Shown: positions 20,503 through 32,739, counted from the stretch's first letter. The stretch: DNA of 64,000 nucleotides from Cycas panzhihuaensis (GCA_023213395.1 CM041465.1:163749741-163813740); one strand, 5' to 3'. Numbers and translations: made by a program. The notes: generated from the sequence alone by a model not told the origin.

Positions 20503-20780
20503 TCATTTTCTGGTGAAGAAATGATGCTTCAAAGCTTCCTTGGCAGAGAGACGGCAGTCAGGATCAAAGTTCAACAAACTTCAGGGCTACCGATGAGTGG
20601 TCCACATGTTGCGTGACAAGATTCCGTAAACTCTGGACTGCTCCAGCACTCTGTTCCCTACCATTTCTCAACTACTCCCCTACACATTCACCTGCCCTTT
20701 CTATTATAGATTCGGGAATTGGTCCCAACACATGCTCCATCATTGCGGCTCCCATTGCCACATGCTCCATCATTGTGGCA
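20503..20780 (-). pseudogene. C-terminal fragment of a LAMMER (CLK/AFC-type) protein kinase
   Basis: The minus strand reads MMEHVLGPIPESI, then LRNLVTQHVDHSS, then FDPDCRLSAKEALKHHFF followed by TRK and a TGA (20503-20505). These match the last part of plant AFC/LAMMER kinases: the A-M-M-E-R-x-L-G-P box, the M-Q-H-V-D-H-S stretch, and subdomain XI (R-L-T-A-x-E-A-L-x-H-P-F-F-T-R) just before the stop. Subdomain XI is one frame from the rest, because of a frameshift near 20570. The MMEHV segment is partly doubled (17-bp repeats, 30-bp period, 20729-20775). The catalytic domain upstream is absent. LAMMER kinases phosphorylate SR splicing factors; this piece is inactive. It is the only non-transposon coding trace seen. 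A different CMGC kinase is possible. Confidence 0.65.
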
Positions 20781-21330
20781 GTGGCCGACTTAGAGTTGTG
20801 GCGGCCCACAATAGATAGGGCCACCCTGGGCACGCCCTTATTCAAAACCTTCCTCCTCTTCGAACTCCTATTCGTCCCCTTCCCCTCTTGGAAGGATACA
20901 GTAGGATCATTTTATTGCATACCCGTGGCCTCGCACATATTTATCGTTACACCAAAAACAAGCAACCCCCTCACAGGGAACCACAGCATGGATACTTACA
21001 AACACTTCACGTGAAATAAAGTCACAATTCTCTACTTTTCAAAGATGCTCTATATATCAATGCATTTATTTGTTTATAACGAACAGTTCGTAATCTAGTT
21101 TCTTCTTGCACCTTCTCTTACACCGCGTTCTCTTTTTGCATCTGGGAGGACACTTCCTTACACAAGATGGGCCTACGGTAATTGAAATGCACTAACGAAA
21201 GAGAGCATGGGCTAATAACATGGTACTGAATGATAGATTGTGCACCCAAAAGTAAGATCCTCTCAAACATTATTGATGAAAACTAAAACAAGCTTGGTGT
21301 GAACGGTGAGAGAATCTAAATAAAAGTGGT
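20781..21330. other. Flank of the kinase fragment, unassigned
   Basis: More GC-rich to ~21010, then AT-rich. An open frame on the plus strand (20613-21014) overlaps the antisense kinase trace and has no family resemblance. Upstream kinase exons are not recognisable here. Confidence 0.35.
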
Positions 21331-21900
21331 AGAGTGTAAATAACTAATAATAAATACAAAAAATTATAGAAGATCAAAAGAACTAGAATTGTTATGTACT
21401 TGCCAATCTCACGTATACATAAAACAATTGAAATGGACACTATTAAAAGGGTTATTTAGGGGTTCATCCCAGATGATAGAAACATAATACAAATCATTAT
21501 AAACAACCTCAATTCCTACAAAAGGGCCATGCTAACGAAAATAAAATTTATCAAGGCAAATTTATCATCAGATCTATCACAAAATAGAATAAGGCCACTA
21601 GGGTCAAAGGACATCGTATCATATATTAAGTTGGCCGACATTTTAATATCTTCAAGACTATTTACGTCACAGAGGCAATCTTCATGAAGGTTTTCTAGTT
21701 CAATGAGCCAAGTCTCAAAGGGTATAGTATTCAAATGGTGATTGCAAATATCTAGATGAAGGGAAGGAAGTTTAGTTTCAATGGGAATTATGGATTCTTG
21801 ATTGTTAATAAGAGAGAACTAGATAAATCCACTAGTGCTCTTGGTAATACTTCGATCAAACCATTATGATAGATAAATTTGGCAATGCCACTCAATTTTA
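21331..21900. repeat. Repeat block shared with 36160-36713
   Basis: Matches 36160-36713 closely. A 72-codon minus-strand frame (21516-21734) remains open here but not in the other copy. I do not recognise it. The homology ends at ggcaatg, where the other copy jumps about 2.1 kb ahead. Confidence 0.6.
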
Positions 21901-22089
21901 TATTAGACAATCATAGTTTTTAAAATACACAATCTTGCAATCTCATATGGGACAATCTTATTTGATATGGTGTAATCATAAGTCAGATGGTGAAAGAGTA
22001 TATTGCCATTTAAATCATTCTTATTATGTGAATGATGGAATTTTAGTTCTCAATCCTTGAGGTCTTGGATATAATAAAAAGCAGATGTA

Positions 22090-22312
22090 ACTACGAGCAT
22101 ACAAGCCATCCAATTACGGCAAAGACAGATGCATAATCAATGGGATCTTTGATCACTATAATGCTAACGTTGACTATTTTCCCCTCGAAGGTGATAGGTA
22201 GTAGGGGAAGAATAGTAATGTTTATGTGATGATATCTATTAAAGGCCTTTAGGGTATTTGAGCTAGGCCTCAATGCTGGTAGGGAAGGACATAAATAGAT
22301 AGAATGCAACAT
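22090..22312 (-). pseudogene. Gypsy protease fragment (copy 2 of 6)
   Basis: Minus strand reads LPITFEGKIVNVSIIVIKDP, then IDYASVFAV. Same protease strand as at 1595, but in a different surrounding context from the other five. Confidence 0.5.
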
Positions 22313-23565
22313 TATACTGTGCCAAAGCCCCTCACTAATAGCATACTATTGAATACAATGTTGACCATAAAAGATATGGATCTAGAATGGAATTTAATTA
22401 TTTCTATTTGGATTCTATACAGGGTTACGGACAAAGAGTGCATCATTGAAGATAATCTAGTAAAAACCTTAGGTTCCCATTATATGGATGTGTTGTTACG
22501 GATAAATGTATGACATTTTAAGGACAAATATGCTCCATACTGTATGCAAGAAATCCTCGACGATATAATAATAATGTGTTATGCCTGTAGAATAGAAATT
22601 ATATATAATAAATTTTAGATGTATTCATAAGAATAGAGGTAACTGAATAGATAACACGTATTGATTTATATTCATTAAGGCCACCCAAACTTAATTGGTC
22701 TCGAGTGCCATGAAAGAATTAGTATTCGTCATCATTGACATAAATTTGGGAGAAGAAGCATTAGTCTTAAGAACCTACTAAGGCATCTAACATATATTGA
22801 TCAAAACATCATCCACGGATGAGGAAGCAAAGTATCAGGAATAAGAAGAAGGACACGAGGAGATGTAAGAAGACCTCTAAGATGAAAAATAATTGAAAGA
22901 GATATTCAATACCCAAGTCTTTAATGATGGGCAACATGAAATCTCCATGTCCTCCATGTTTATAATCCAATGATCCAACACCATGAAGGTATAAGGATAT
23001 ATTCTTGAATAGAATATAATAGTTCTAATTAACATAAAAAGGACTCGTAGCTTCAATGACACTAGCATTAACAAAAGGTTATGCCTTTCTATGAATAAGG
23101 AAAATAATTTTAGAATCACAATTCCTGGAGAAGATTTAATCGCTTGTAATAGAGAAAGTAAAGCTTATAAAATCTAGTTAAAAAATAATCAATCTTCACA
23201 AATTGTTATACTTTTAGTATTAGGAAGTTTAAAGTACTAATACAAGCAGAATGGTTGAGAACCTTGGTAATATATAGACTTAACCATTATGAGAACTTTA
23301 TTCACTTTTATATAAATGCAACTACACTAGATTTCTAGTATTGAGATGCCAAAATCATTGTTCACACTAGCTAAAGAGGTTCTCAAATTACTACATAAGA
23401 GTTATAAAAGCTTCGTAACTAGTATTCTTATAATTCAAACAAAGAATTAAAGGAAAGCACTAGACTACCAATAATAAAAGAAAATAGACAAGCTATTGGG
23501 CTAGTATTTGGATGTATTTTAAGACATACTCAACACAATGCTATTGGTAAGAAGTATAGCATATA
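22313..23565. other. AT-rich stretch, nothing recognised
   Basis: Short open frames on both strands lack known motifs. By position it may be the decayed gag-protease part of the Gypsy element whose RT follows. Confidence 0.35.
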
Positions 23566-24820
23566 TAATTAAGATTGACCCAGGAAGGAGTCCCATGATA
23601 ATCAAGCTATATTGATATAGACAAAAGTAGACAATAGAGATAGAAAGACCAACGTAAAATCTAATACATAATAGAGTTATCACACCCAACAAGGGACCCT
23701 ATATAACATTAGTTGTCCCAGTATAGAAAAAGGACAAATCCTTCCAAATGTGTATGGTTTTAAAAGCATTAAACAAAATAGCAACTTAAAATGTATATCA
23801 TATTCCATGCATGAATCATATCATTAATGAGCTATATAAGGTTTTTTTTTTTCTCTATAATTGGTCTCTGTTCGTGATATTATAAAATACTCATGTGCCT
23901 GCAAGACATGGAGAAGATAATATTTTATATGCATTATGGATTATTCGAGTTCAAAGTTATGCCATTTGAGATTACCAATGCTCTAACAACTTTTGAATCA
24001 ATAATGAATAAGGTATTTGCACCTTTTCTTTTGATATTCGGTGTGGTTTTTTCTAATAACATTTTGGTCTATAGCAAGACATGGGACGAACACCTCTGAT
24101 ACTTTGAGATGAAATTAATGATTCCATGAGATGACAAGTTTTTTATTGAAATGTCAAAGTGTAACATTTATAGGACGATGCTACATTACCCAAGATTTAT
24201 TATATCTTAGAAAGGGGTAAGGATCAGTCAAAGCAAGGTGTAACGGATGTCTAAAACATATGAAGTTTCCTAGAATTTATAAAATACTCCATAAAATTTT
24301 CTTAGGTCTATGTAACTATGCCAAGTCCACTAATTGATTTGTTGAATAGCAGCAAGTCTAAGTTGGGTGAGGCTAGCAAATAAAGTTTGTACCATCTAAA
24401 ACTTGTTATAATTGTTGCTATTATACTTATTATGCCAAAATTTTAATGATTATTTATAGTTGAATGCAATGCTTTAAGTATAGGAATTAGTTCAACACTC
24501 CTTCATATGGACCTATTATTTTGAAACTTGAAAGTTGGATTCAATGGAAAAAGCTTAGAGCACTTATGACAAAGAGATTCTATCAATTCTACATGTATTA
24601 TTCGAGTCGTGGTAATAAAAAATTTGATGTTAAGATAGACTCCTAAATCCTGAAAACTTTCTATCCTAATCAAATCTATTACAGCAGAAATAAAGGTGGA
24701 TATATAAAATCCAAGACTATGGACTTGAAATAGCTTATAAGAAAGGGAAGGTAAACATGATAGTCATGGCTTCCTTAAGAAATATGATGATAAAGTTATA
24801 TTATCGTATTACTCTCTTAT
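23566..24820 (+). pseudogene. pol: Gypsy RT to RNase H remnant with DD-to-NN active site
   Basis: The plus strand reads through many stops: RVITPNKGPYITLVVPV, then YGLFEFKVMPFEITNAL, NKVFAPF, and FSNNILVYSKT where F-F-D-D-I-L-V-Y-S-K is usual. KFFIEMSKCNIY and GLCNY follow, then near 24705 DYGLEIAYKKGKVNM, the end of RNase H (usually Y-K-K-G-K-x-N-x-V-A-D-A-L-S-R). Both catalytic Asp are Asn. The segment recurs shortened at 36714-37092 with the same two changes, and 18551 is part of a third copy. Confidence 0.75.
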
Positions 24821-24936
24821 GATCAACTATGTTTCTTTATAATTCCCTTTACATTATAGGGCATCCTTGCTTCTTTAATTACTTGGAATTCCTTGATTAG
24901 ACGCATAAGCATATTAAGCCTTTTGTCTATCTTAAG

Positions 24937-24939
<3 letters not shown>

Positions 24940-24981
<42 letters not shown>

Positions 24982-24985
24982 ATTG
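24940..24985. repeat. (CA)n/(TA)n microsatellite
   Basis: acatacatacacacac... run of about 30 bp CA followed by atatatat. Embedded in AT-rich debris. Confidence 0.9.
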
Positions 24986-25111
24986 TGACTTCTTTCAAAT
25001 CTACTAAGATTATGACCTTCCATCTTTTGAATTACACTAGTATCTTCAGTAGGGAAAATGAAAATGATAGAAAATAATATTTCATAAATGAAAACAAATG
25101 AACACATATCC

Positions 25112-26194
25112 AGATCATAATGGTGGCTTTAAGGTACCTTGTATTAACACTAGAATAATGTTATAATAATATTATGATAATACAATATAATAAGTGTGTA
25201 TTTATAGTACATAACTTGATTATGCATGGGATGCATCGTAAAATTCCAACTTCATAATAATATTAATTTACACAATGGTGCATTATAACTTTTCCTCGTG
25301 AAGCATGAACCAAGTTATTTCAATAGTCCCCCATGATCCACATTAAGGAAGAGTCCTACTTCATCTCAAAATCAACAAGGCTTTGGTCAATATGTCTTTA
25401 ATCTAGTCTTTAGTTCTATAATAGTGTAATTCAACTTGACCTTCTAGAACCACCGCTAAAATATAGTGATACTTGATCCCAATGCACTTTGTTTCATTGT
25501 GCAACACTAGATTCTTCATCATTGAAGAGGTACTTTGATTATCATAATAAATGATTGTGAGTCGACATTGAGCTTGATAAATGTCTTCTCGAATTCTTTG
25601 GAGCTAAACTATTTCTTGTGTTGCAACATCAATGGCTTTGTACTCTACTTTCGATGTGGATAATGATATTATAGGTTGCTTCTTTGTATGCTAAACAATT
25701 GTTGGTAATCCTATATCGATTATATATTCTTATATTGGTTTGTTTTCTTCAATATCATTGGCCCAATCAACATTAGAATATCTAGTCAACTTGTGCTCAT
25801 TTAAAGATATGAACTACAAACCATAATCAAATGTTCCTTTAATGTATCTTAGGATACGTTTGTTGTAGTTTAATGTTCTACCTTGGGATCCAACATGAAT
25901 CTTAAAGTCAAATTAACTACATAGGTCATGTCAAGTCAAGTGTTTGTTAGATAAACCAAACTTCCTATTAGTTGATTATACCAAGTATAATCAACTGAGG
26001 GGAATCCTTTAGTTTTACTCAACCTCATTAGGTGTATCAGTAGCACTATAACCACTAATTTTAAATTTCTTCAAGATGCCAATTAGATATTTTCTTTATG
26101 ACATATATATGCCTTTTCCACTTTGCCACACTTCAATGCCAAGAAAATAGTATAGTTATCTCAAATTAGTTATCTTAAATTTTAAAATCATATC
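25112..26194 (-). pseudogene. pol: Copia 'C' RT end and RNase H, copy 1, possible 3' LTR start
   Basis: Minus-strand landmarks read through stops: YYFLGIEVWQSGKGIYMS, RKYLIGILKKFKIS, NKRILRYIKGTFDYGL, NVDWANDIEENKP, KVEYKAIDVATQEIV, IYYDNQSTSSMMKN and RTKDxIKDILTKALL. This is the end of Copia pol. Near 25332 a CATGGGGGAC purine tract followed by TATTGAAATAACTTGG looks like PPT plus 3' LTR (TG changed to TA). The upstream part of C is interrupted at 26195 by the LTR of Copia A. Confidence 0.75.
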
Positions 26195-26410
26195 TGTTGA
26201 ATTTATAAATAGAGAATTAGGAAAAGAATGAGTTAAATTGCATTAAGACCATGTCTCTATAAATGTACACAATGCAACATAGTTGTTACAAAAAATATTT
26301 GTAACTGACTCTTCTGACCATGGCACATGTCAAATAAAAAGAGAGAATTACAAAGATGATTTTGTCACATTATCCTTTATACATCGAGGATATAACATTA
26401 TACTCTAACA
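26195..26410 (-). repeat. 216-bp LTR of Copia A, copy 1
   Basis: On the minus strand it starts TGTTAGAGTATAATG and ends ATAAATTCAACA (TG...CA), preceded by a purine run AAGAGAG. It is 216 bp in all three copies; copy 1 and copy 2 differ at about 5 positions. Confidence 0.9.
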
Positions 26411-28975
26411 CTCTCTTAATATTATATCCTGAACCTATCTCATTTCTAAGAACTTAAAATCTATCCTTTCTAAGAGGCTTTATTAATATATTTACAACTT
26501 GTTCCAAAGTAGGATAGTATATCAAATTAATTTCCCTATTCCAAACTTTCTCTCTTCTGAAATGATGTATTTCAATGTGTTTTGTCCTTGCCTAAAGGAT
26601 AGGATTCTTGGTTAACGTGATCGCACTCTGATTATCACAATGCATATTTGTTGTTACATATTGTTGTTGATCCAGATCTGCTAGGAGTTGTCTCAACCAA
26701 ATAGCTTTACTTGAGGCACATATAGTTGATTTATATTAAGCCTTTATTGAAGATAGTGCAATTGGAGTCTACCTTTTACTACTCCAAGAAATTGTTACTA
26801 ACCCAAGATAGAAGTAATAACCACTTATTAAATTCTATTCCTCTTTGTCTCCTGCCTAATCAGAATCGTAGAATCCTAACAAGTTTGCCAAATTTTCTCT
26901 AAAATAGATCAATTTCAAATTAACTATTACTTTTAAATATCTTAGTATTCTTCTGGTAGCTTTCTAATGCTTGACTTTAGGTTGTTGCATGTATCTTGAA
27001 ACCAGACCTACAGAATATAATATACGCGGTCTAGTTGCAGTGATATAGATAAGACTAACAATCAATTCTTTGTATAGAGTTACATCAGCTAAAGGTTCTT
27101 TCTCATCTACAACTAGGTTATAGTTTATCTCCATAGGTGTCACACATTGATTATAATTTTCCATTTTGAAATTTAATTAACAAGTCTTTGATGTACTTAC
27201 TTTGAGATAGAGTGATCGATTCCTCTAGTTAATTAACTTCTAGTCCTATGTAGTAGCCCCAATATGTCGTTTTAAATTCACCTTCTAGTTAATTCTTCAA
27301 GTTATTAATTGGATCATCATTACTTCCTATGAGTATCATATAATCTACATAAACTACAACTATGGTAATTAATCTATTTCTTTTCTTTATATACAAACTA
27401 TAATCTGAGTTGGAGCATTTAAAGCCATTTCGACATAAGTGTTTATCTAATTTGGCATACCATGCTTATGAGGATTATTTTAAGTCATACAATGACTTCT
27501 TTAGTTTACAAATCATGTTCTCTTATCCTCTTTTGATGTATCCTTCTAGTTGAGTCATATAGACTTCTTCTTCTAACTCATTATTTGGGAAAGCAATTTT
27601 GACATTTAAAGGAAATATTTTCTATTTTTATTGAGCAGTAAAGGCAATAACAGTTCTCACTGTATTTAATTTAGCTACAGGAGAAAAGGTCTCTTCAAAA
27701 TCTACTCCAATTGTCTATGTATAGCCTTTGGTAACAAGTCTTGCCTTTAATTTCTTTATTTTTCTATTTGCTTCTTCCTTGACCTTATAAACCCATGTAC
27801 AGTTAACCACTAGTTCAATGGGAGGTGGCTTAAGCACTTCCCATGTCTGATTTTTGGCTATTGATTCCATTTTAGAATCCCTCAATGTTCTCCATTCTAG
27901 TTGTTCCTTTACTTCTTAAAATGATTGTGGCTCAACATTGCTGTATAATACATGTGGTTTCTAATTCCTAGTTCTATATGTGAATAAATCCCCTTTTCCT
28001 TCTTCACTAGTTTTGATGTACCACCTCAGTATTTTCTTTTCTTCTCTTAATTCTGCTCCAATGACTGATTCATCTCTTGGTTGTTCTTCTTATACAGAAT
28101 CTCCATACACTACTAGCAAAGATTCTGATGCTTGAGTCATTTCTTCTTATGCAAGTTCTGAGGTTTCTTCCTTAATGACTTCATGAGGTATTACTTATGA
28201 TCCCTCTTCAATCTGTCTGATTTAAGATTTGTTATCTTGAATGGTTTCTTCACTAAACATAACATCTCTACTTGTATAGATTTTGTTAGTTTTAGGATCG
28301 ATGCATTTATATGCCTCTGAATTTTTACTGTATCTTATTAAGATACATTATATATTCTTAGCATCAAGTTTTGATATTTTTTTATTAGGAATATGAGCGA
28401 AAGATTGACATCTAAAAACTTTTAAATTACTTACATCATGCTTCATACCTGTCCATGCTTCCTCCAGAGTGATTTATTCTAGAGCTTTTGTAGGACTTCA
28501 ATTTATTAAATAACAGGTGATGCTGATAGCTTCTGCCTAATGAGGTTTTTAGACTTGTTTCTGAAAAATCATGCTACGAATAATTTCTACGATGGTCCTA
28601 TTTTTCCTATCAACAACCCCATTCGATTGTGGAGTATGAGTTGTGAATTACCTTTTTATCCCATTAATTTTATAAAAATTTAGGAAGTCCTTTAATATAT
28701 ATTCTCCTCCACCGTACAATATAATGCAGTTTATTTTAGCTCTAGATTCTAACTCTACTTCTACTTTGAATTTCTTGAAGACCTCAAAGACTTTAGATTT
28801 ATTATGGGGGAAGTATACCCATACATTTTGAGAAAAATCATCAATAAAAGTTAGAAAACATCTGCATCCTTTGATTGAAAGAGGAGTGAAAGCACCATAC
28901 AAATGAATGTGAATTAGTTCTAATTTATTTTGAGTGTGCCAATTGCTTTCCTTGAATGGAAGTTAATGTTATTTA
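26411..28975 (-). pseudogene. pol: Copia A pol (integrase, RT, RNase H), copy 1
   Basis: Minus-strand order from the right: integrase core ([31 protein letters not shown], then LYGGGEY, which has lost the second Asp), RT with VYVDYMILIG (Y-V-D-D changed to Y-V-D-Y), the RT/RNase H connection (CVTPMEINYNLVVDEKEPL, SLIYITATRP, YSVGLVSRYMQ), then RNase H near 26480-26760. Multiple stops. The gag, protease and leader are missing. Confidence 0.8.
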
Positions 28976-29424
28976 TCCTATTAATATAATATTTTATATT
29001 TTATTTTAAAGGAAAAGAAACTTAAAAAATAACTACTTAGTAATAAAAAGTATGATGCTAATTGATAGTTTGGTATTGGTAAGAATAGTAGTGACTATAA
29101 ATTTATGGGTAATAATAATGGTAAGCATGATGGGATGGTTGTATTCAAAGGCATACACTTCATCCCTTCATAAGAGTTAAAGGAATCATCATATGCCATT
29201 ATAAAGGTGTATTATTTGGGAAGTAAAATAGTTATGGATAATAGGAAAAGCTTCTAAGTTATAGGCTTTAGTAGTAGTAAGATAGATATGCTTTTTAGAA
29301 GTAGTTATTTTAATTATACCACCAGAGGGTTGAATGAGGGTGATGGAGGTGATTAGAGTCTTATCAAAACTAACAAGGCTAATAGGAAGTAAAATATTAT
29401 CAAGAGGGAATTGAATATAATAAA
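28976..29424. repeat. Duplicated AT-rich spacer, nothing recognised
   Basis: Identical in layout to 44461-44930 in copy 2. No coding or LTR landmark recognised. Confidence 0.5.
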
Positions 29425-29700
29425 AGGTCTAAGATGTGACTATGGACATAGAAGCCATCAAATTGTGGCTAAGAGGGATGTTTAATTAAAGGGATCCTTG
29501 ATCACTTCAATGCCAATGTTGACTATTTTCCCTTCAAAGGTGATAGGTAATAGGGAAAGAATAGTAATAGCCATGTGATGGAATCTTGCAAAAGGAAATT
29601 CACATAAATGAATCAACAAAATAGGTTTGAATCAACTACGATCGCACAAGGAAATTTGCAAAAGATTGTGCACTAGATTAGCAAGGTGGAAATCCCTTTA
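29425..29700 (-). pseudogene. Gypsy protease fragment (copy 3 of 6)
   Basis: Same protease fragment as 1595-1865, followed on the right by the Copia B remnant. Counterpart of 44930-45195. Confidence 0.5.
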
Positions 29701-29959
29701 GAGTAGAAAAACCACCTCAAAAAGTCATAATATATTTCCATCAAATTACATTGCATACAATATTCTATCCATCCTTTCATGTAAGGAGAAGATAGTATAT
29801 GTATCCATCATGTGGATAATAATCTTTTAATGGATTTTATAATTAGTTGGATGTCAACTTCATTTATTTACTAATTGACTTTATAAAGATGCCATTCATA
29901 TGTAATATTTAATTATAATATAAAATTATTCTAAGATTCTATTACAGAACCTAATATCC

Positions 29960-30778
29960 CCTCTTAATATTGACTTAGAGAATGCATCACTTTGAAGAAG
30001 ACTTCATCACATAGATCCCTCTTTAATAAAGACTTCTCTAACTTTAAGTGTGTGTCATAATTTTATATAACTAGCTTTTATAACAGACTTGGTCAATATA
30101 TCTATAATCTATAAATTTATAAGGAAGTGTAATAATTTAATAATGCCATCATTAACTAAATTATAAATAAAGTGTTGAAGAAGCTTGACGTACTTAGCCC
30201 TGGAATGAGAAATAAGATTAGAAGTAATAGATATATTATTTTGATTATCAACATTAATTTGAATAGAAAATTTTACACACAAATGAAATTTATTTATTAA
30301 AGATTTAATCTGTAAAGCTTCCTTACTAACTTTAGCTAAGGCATAATAATTGACCCCAGTTGCAGAAAAATCAAAATGCTACATTTTTTTATTCATCTAG
30401 GTAATTGAAGTATACCCAACAAAGAAAACATAACCAATAGTTAATTTTCTCTCACCAATATCTCTAAGCCAATTAGAATTTCTAAAATTGATTAACTAAA
30501 TATTAATGTTAATATAATTATAGTTAAGGCCAAACTAAATGGTACCTTATATATGTCCTGGAATTCTTTTATATTCCTTTCAATCAAAATCATATAATGT
30601 TTTTATGAATCTAGAGCATAAAGCATCTGAATATGATATATTACGATATATATGTGTTAAATAGATTAAACTTCTAACGGACTATTGATATAGAGTTAGA
30701 TTAACCAAAGGAGATTTTGTTATGATGCTAATCAATATAATTATTATCTAAAGGCCCATTTGAATAGATACATCCATA
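29960..30778 (-). pseudogene. pol: Copia 'B' RT end and RNase H, copy 1a
   Basis: Minus strand: SPLVNLTLYQ, SLIYLTHIYRNISY, LRDIGERKLTIGYVFFVG, FSATGVNYYALAKVSKEALQ, INVDNQNNISITSN, IIDILTKSVIKASYIKL. These are the classic Copia RNase H landmarks (T-S-G-Y, S-S-x-E-A-E-Y, Y-C-D-N-Q-S, I-A-D-I-F-T-K). The upstream end is cut at 30779 by a plus-strand LTR. Confidence 0.8.
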
Positions 30779-30954
30779 TGTTAAATGATATTATATCACT
30801 CATGTAAATATGTCACTATTATATCATTCATTTTATAATCCATTATTTGGTCTTTGACCCTTTAGTGTATTTACTAGTTCTTGCCCATTTGTCCCTTATT
30901 TGTGCTCCCATCATCAAATTATAAACTTAGGTTCATAATAAGTGGTATTAGAGC
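30779..30954 (+). repeat. Short plus-strand LTR with tRNA-Met-type PBS
   Basis: TGTTAAATGATATTATATC ... GGTTCATAATA (30779-30940, 162 bp), followed by TGGTATTAGAGC (30943-30954). The latter is one base from the tRNA-iMet PBS TGGTATCAGAGC common in plant Copia elements. Copies lie at 33545-33722, 46270-46443 and ~49010-49185; in the second the PBS reads tggaattagagt. No coding region follows. Confidence 0.6.
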
Positions 30955-31842
30955 AAGCATTCTACCTTATCAAAAGATAATACTAATAAAGGAATAGAAA
31001 AAAGAAAAGAACTCTCCAATCATATGCTACCCATCTTCCTCTTACAGTCACCATCTACTCATGACCTTTCCACATTTTCCCTTTATCCATATAATCTCTT
31101 GTTATGTATCAAATTCTGATTATCATGTAATCTATTAGAGAGACTTGTATCAAATCACCACTAATATATTTATAATATTAAAAGGGATGAATTACATGAA
31201 TGGTAAAATTACGATAGATGCAAATAGCATATATATTTATGGCAGGGATGTTGAATGAAAGTTAAAATCTTAACATGAGTATTACAGTATACTTAGGATC
31301 TGCATATTGAAATCTTTATACAAATTTATACTTAACATTCTCTACCTATATTTCTCAAGTCCTATGTAAACGATATAATATGTTTTGGTTGAATCTTTAG
31401 TCAAGTGCTTTGGCACCATAATCACAGTTTAATATTCAATGTGGTATCTCGGTACCCATGACTTTGCATATTCTTGGTGTTATTTGTATTTTCCATAACA
31501 TTTCAAAGGTGTTCCACTAATACAAATAATATCTTTATATGTCCAACACTATTAAAGCATGAGAGGCTAGACCTACATGTGTGTCTAAGAGAAAACTAGT
31601 GGATAAGGCAATGCATATCTTTTATCTTAGTGGCAGGAAGTTGTCTATATCATATCAGAAGTAATAAAGGAGAGCATATCTATCTATATTGTAGTATAAA
31701 TATCTATCTTAAATGTCATTGTTATTGCATGTAATTAAGAGGTTGCCCCCTTGAAGGGTATTGTAATACAAGTGCTCTTTCTAGAGTTATTTGCTTATTA
31801 TATTGGTGTGCAATTATCATTAAGGAGTGGTATCCTAACAAG
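30955..31842. repeat. AT-rich non-coding repeat
   Basis: Shared with 33723-34440, 46444-47333 and the lost part of copy 2 behind the gap. No protein recognised. The right end, ...ggtatcctaaca before 31841, looks like the 3' end of an LTR because a PBS follows. Confidence 0.45.
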
Positions 31843-32004
31843 TGGTATTAGAGCCAAGGTCACGGGTTTGATTCTTAGAGGGGACGACCTCGATAGAGTG
31901 CCGACATAGTAGTGTTCGCTTGGGGCCCGATGAGGAGTGAAATTACCAAGAGTGGGTCACCAAGAGTGGGTCGCCAGAACGTTGATGCCTTGTGGGGGAG
32001 GTAA
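31843..32004 (+). mobile_element. PBS-to-PPT segment of a TRIM-like miniature retrotransposon
   Basis: TGGTATTAGAGCCAAGG (31843-31859) is a near-canonical tRNA-Met PBS. Only ~160 bp later comes TTGTGGGGGAGG (31990-32001), a purine tract, and then TGTTACACAC (32005), a plausible LTR start. The interval is GC-rich, non-coding and unlike its surroundings. Second copy at 47335-47490. Left and right LTR candidates do not match each other, so it is not a complete element. Confidence 0.45.
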
Positions 32005-32149
32005 TGTTACACACTTGGGCGATCTTCACTAACACCTCGGGGTTTTCATGTAATAGTTCGTTACAGATAGATCATCATGTCATATGCTCTATATAAGTGT
32101 AGAACCATCTAAATCATTGAGTCATGAGTATATTTGCTCACATTATCCT

Positions 32150-32440
32150 GCTTAAAGCATCCATGATGAAATTGGGTCAACATAGCATAAAAAATTTAAA
32201 TATATATGATATAGGAACATGAATCTATTTGATTCTTTAGCTAAAATGGGTGTATAATTAATGAGATCCTTGATCACTTTGATGCCAATGTTGATTGTTG
32301 TCCCTTTAAAGGTGATACGTAATAGGGATAGAATAGTAATAATTATATGATGGAATCTTACAAAAGGAAGTTCCCTTAAATGAATCAACGAAATAGATTT
32401 AAATCATCAATAATCACACAGGGAAATTCATATAAGATTG
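32150..32440 (-). pseudogene. Gypsy protease fragment (copy 4 of 6)
   Basis: Minus-strand SLLRITFKGTTINIGIKV. Starts the second, more diverged unit of the local direct repeat (offset ~2.77 kb from 29425). Confidence 0.5.
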
Positions 32441-32739
32441 TGCACTAGATTAGCAAGGTAGAAATCCCTTTAGCGTAGAAAATCCACCTTAAAAAATTAA
32501 AATATATTTATATTAAAGTGCATTGCATGTAATATTCTATCCATCCTTTCATGTAAGCATAGGACAATATATTTAATCATTATGTGGATAATGATCTTTC
32601 AATATATTTTATAATTATTTGAATGTTAACTTAGTTTATTTAATAATTGACTTTATAAAGATATCATTCATATGTAATATTTAATTATAACATAAGAATA
32701 TCCTAAGATAATATTATACAATCCAATATCCCCCTTTAA

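Larger units (their letters stand above)
26195..28975 (-). mobile_element. Copia 'A', copy 1, truncated in the pre-integrase region
   Basis: Minus-strand element with 3' LTR at 26195-26410, then RNase H, RT and integrase going right. It stops at ~28975, where homology with the longer copy at 59348-64000 ends. Same structure as copy 2 (41686-44460). Confidence 0.85.

Noticed and set aside
20613-21014. 133-codon plus-strand open frame
   Set aside because: Overlaps the antisense kinase trace, has no family resemblance and is of the length expected by chance in this GC-richer patch.
24823-25107. 94-codon minus-strand frame with Cys-Val repeats
   Set aside because: Its core is the translated (CA)n microsatellite.
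31840-31870. Possible tRNA gene (tggtattagagccaagg...gggtttgattc)
   Set aside because: It matches the primer-binding site complementary to tRNA-Met next to an LTR end; no cloverleaf follows.
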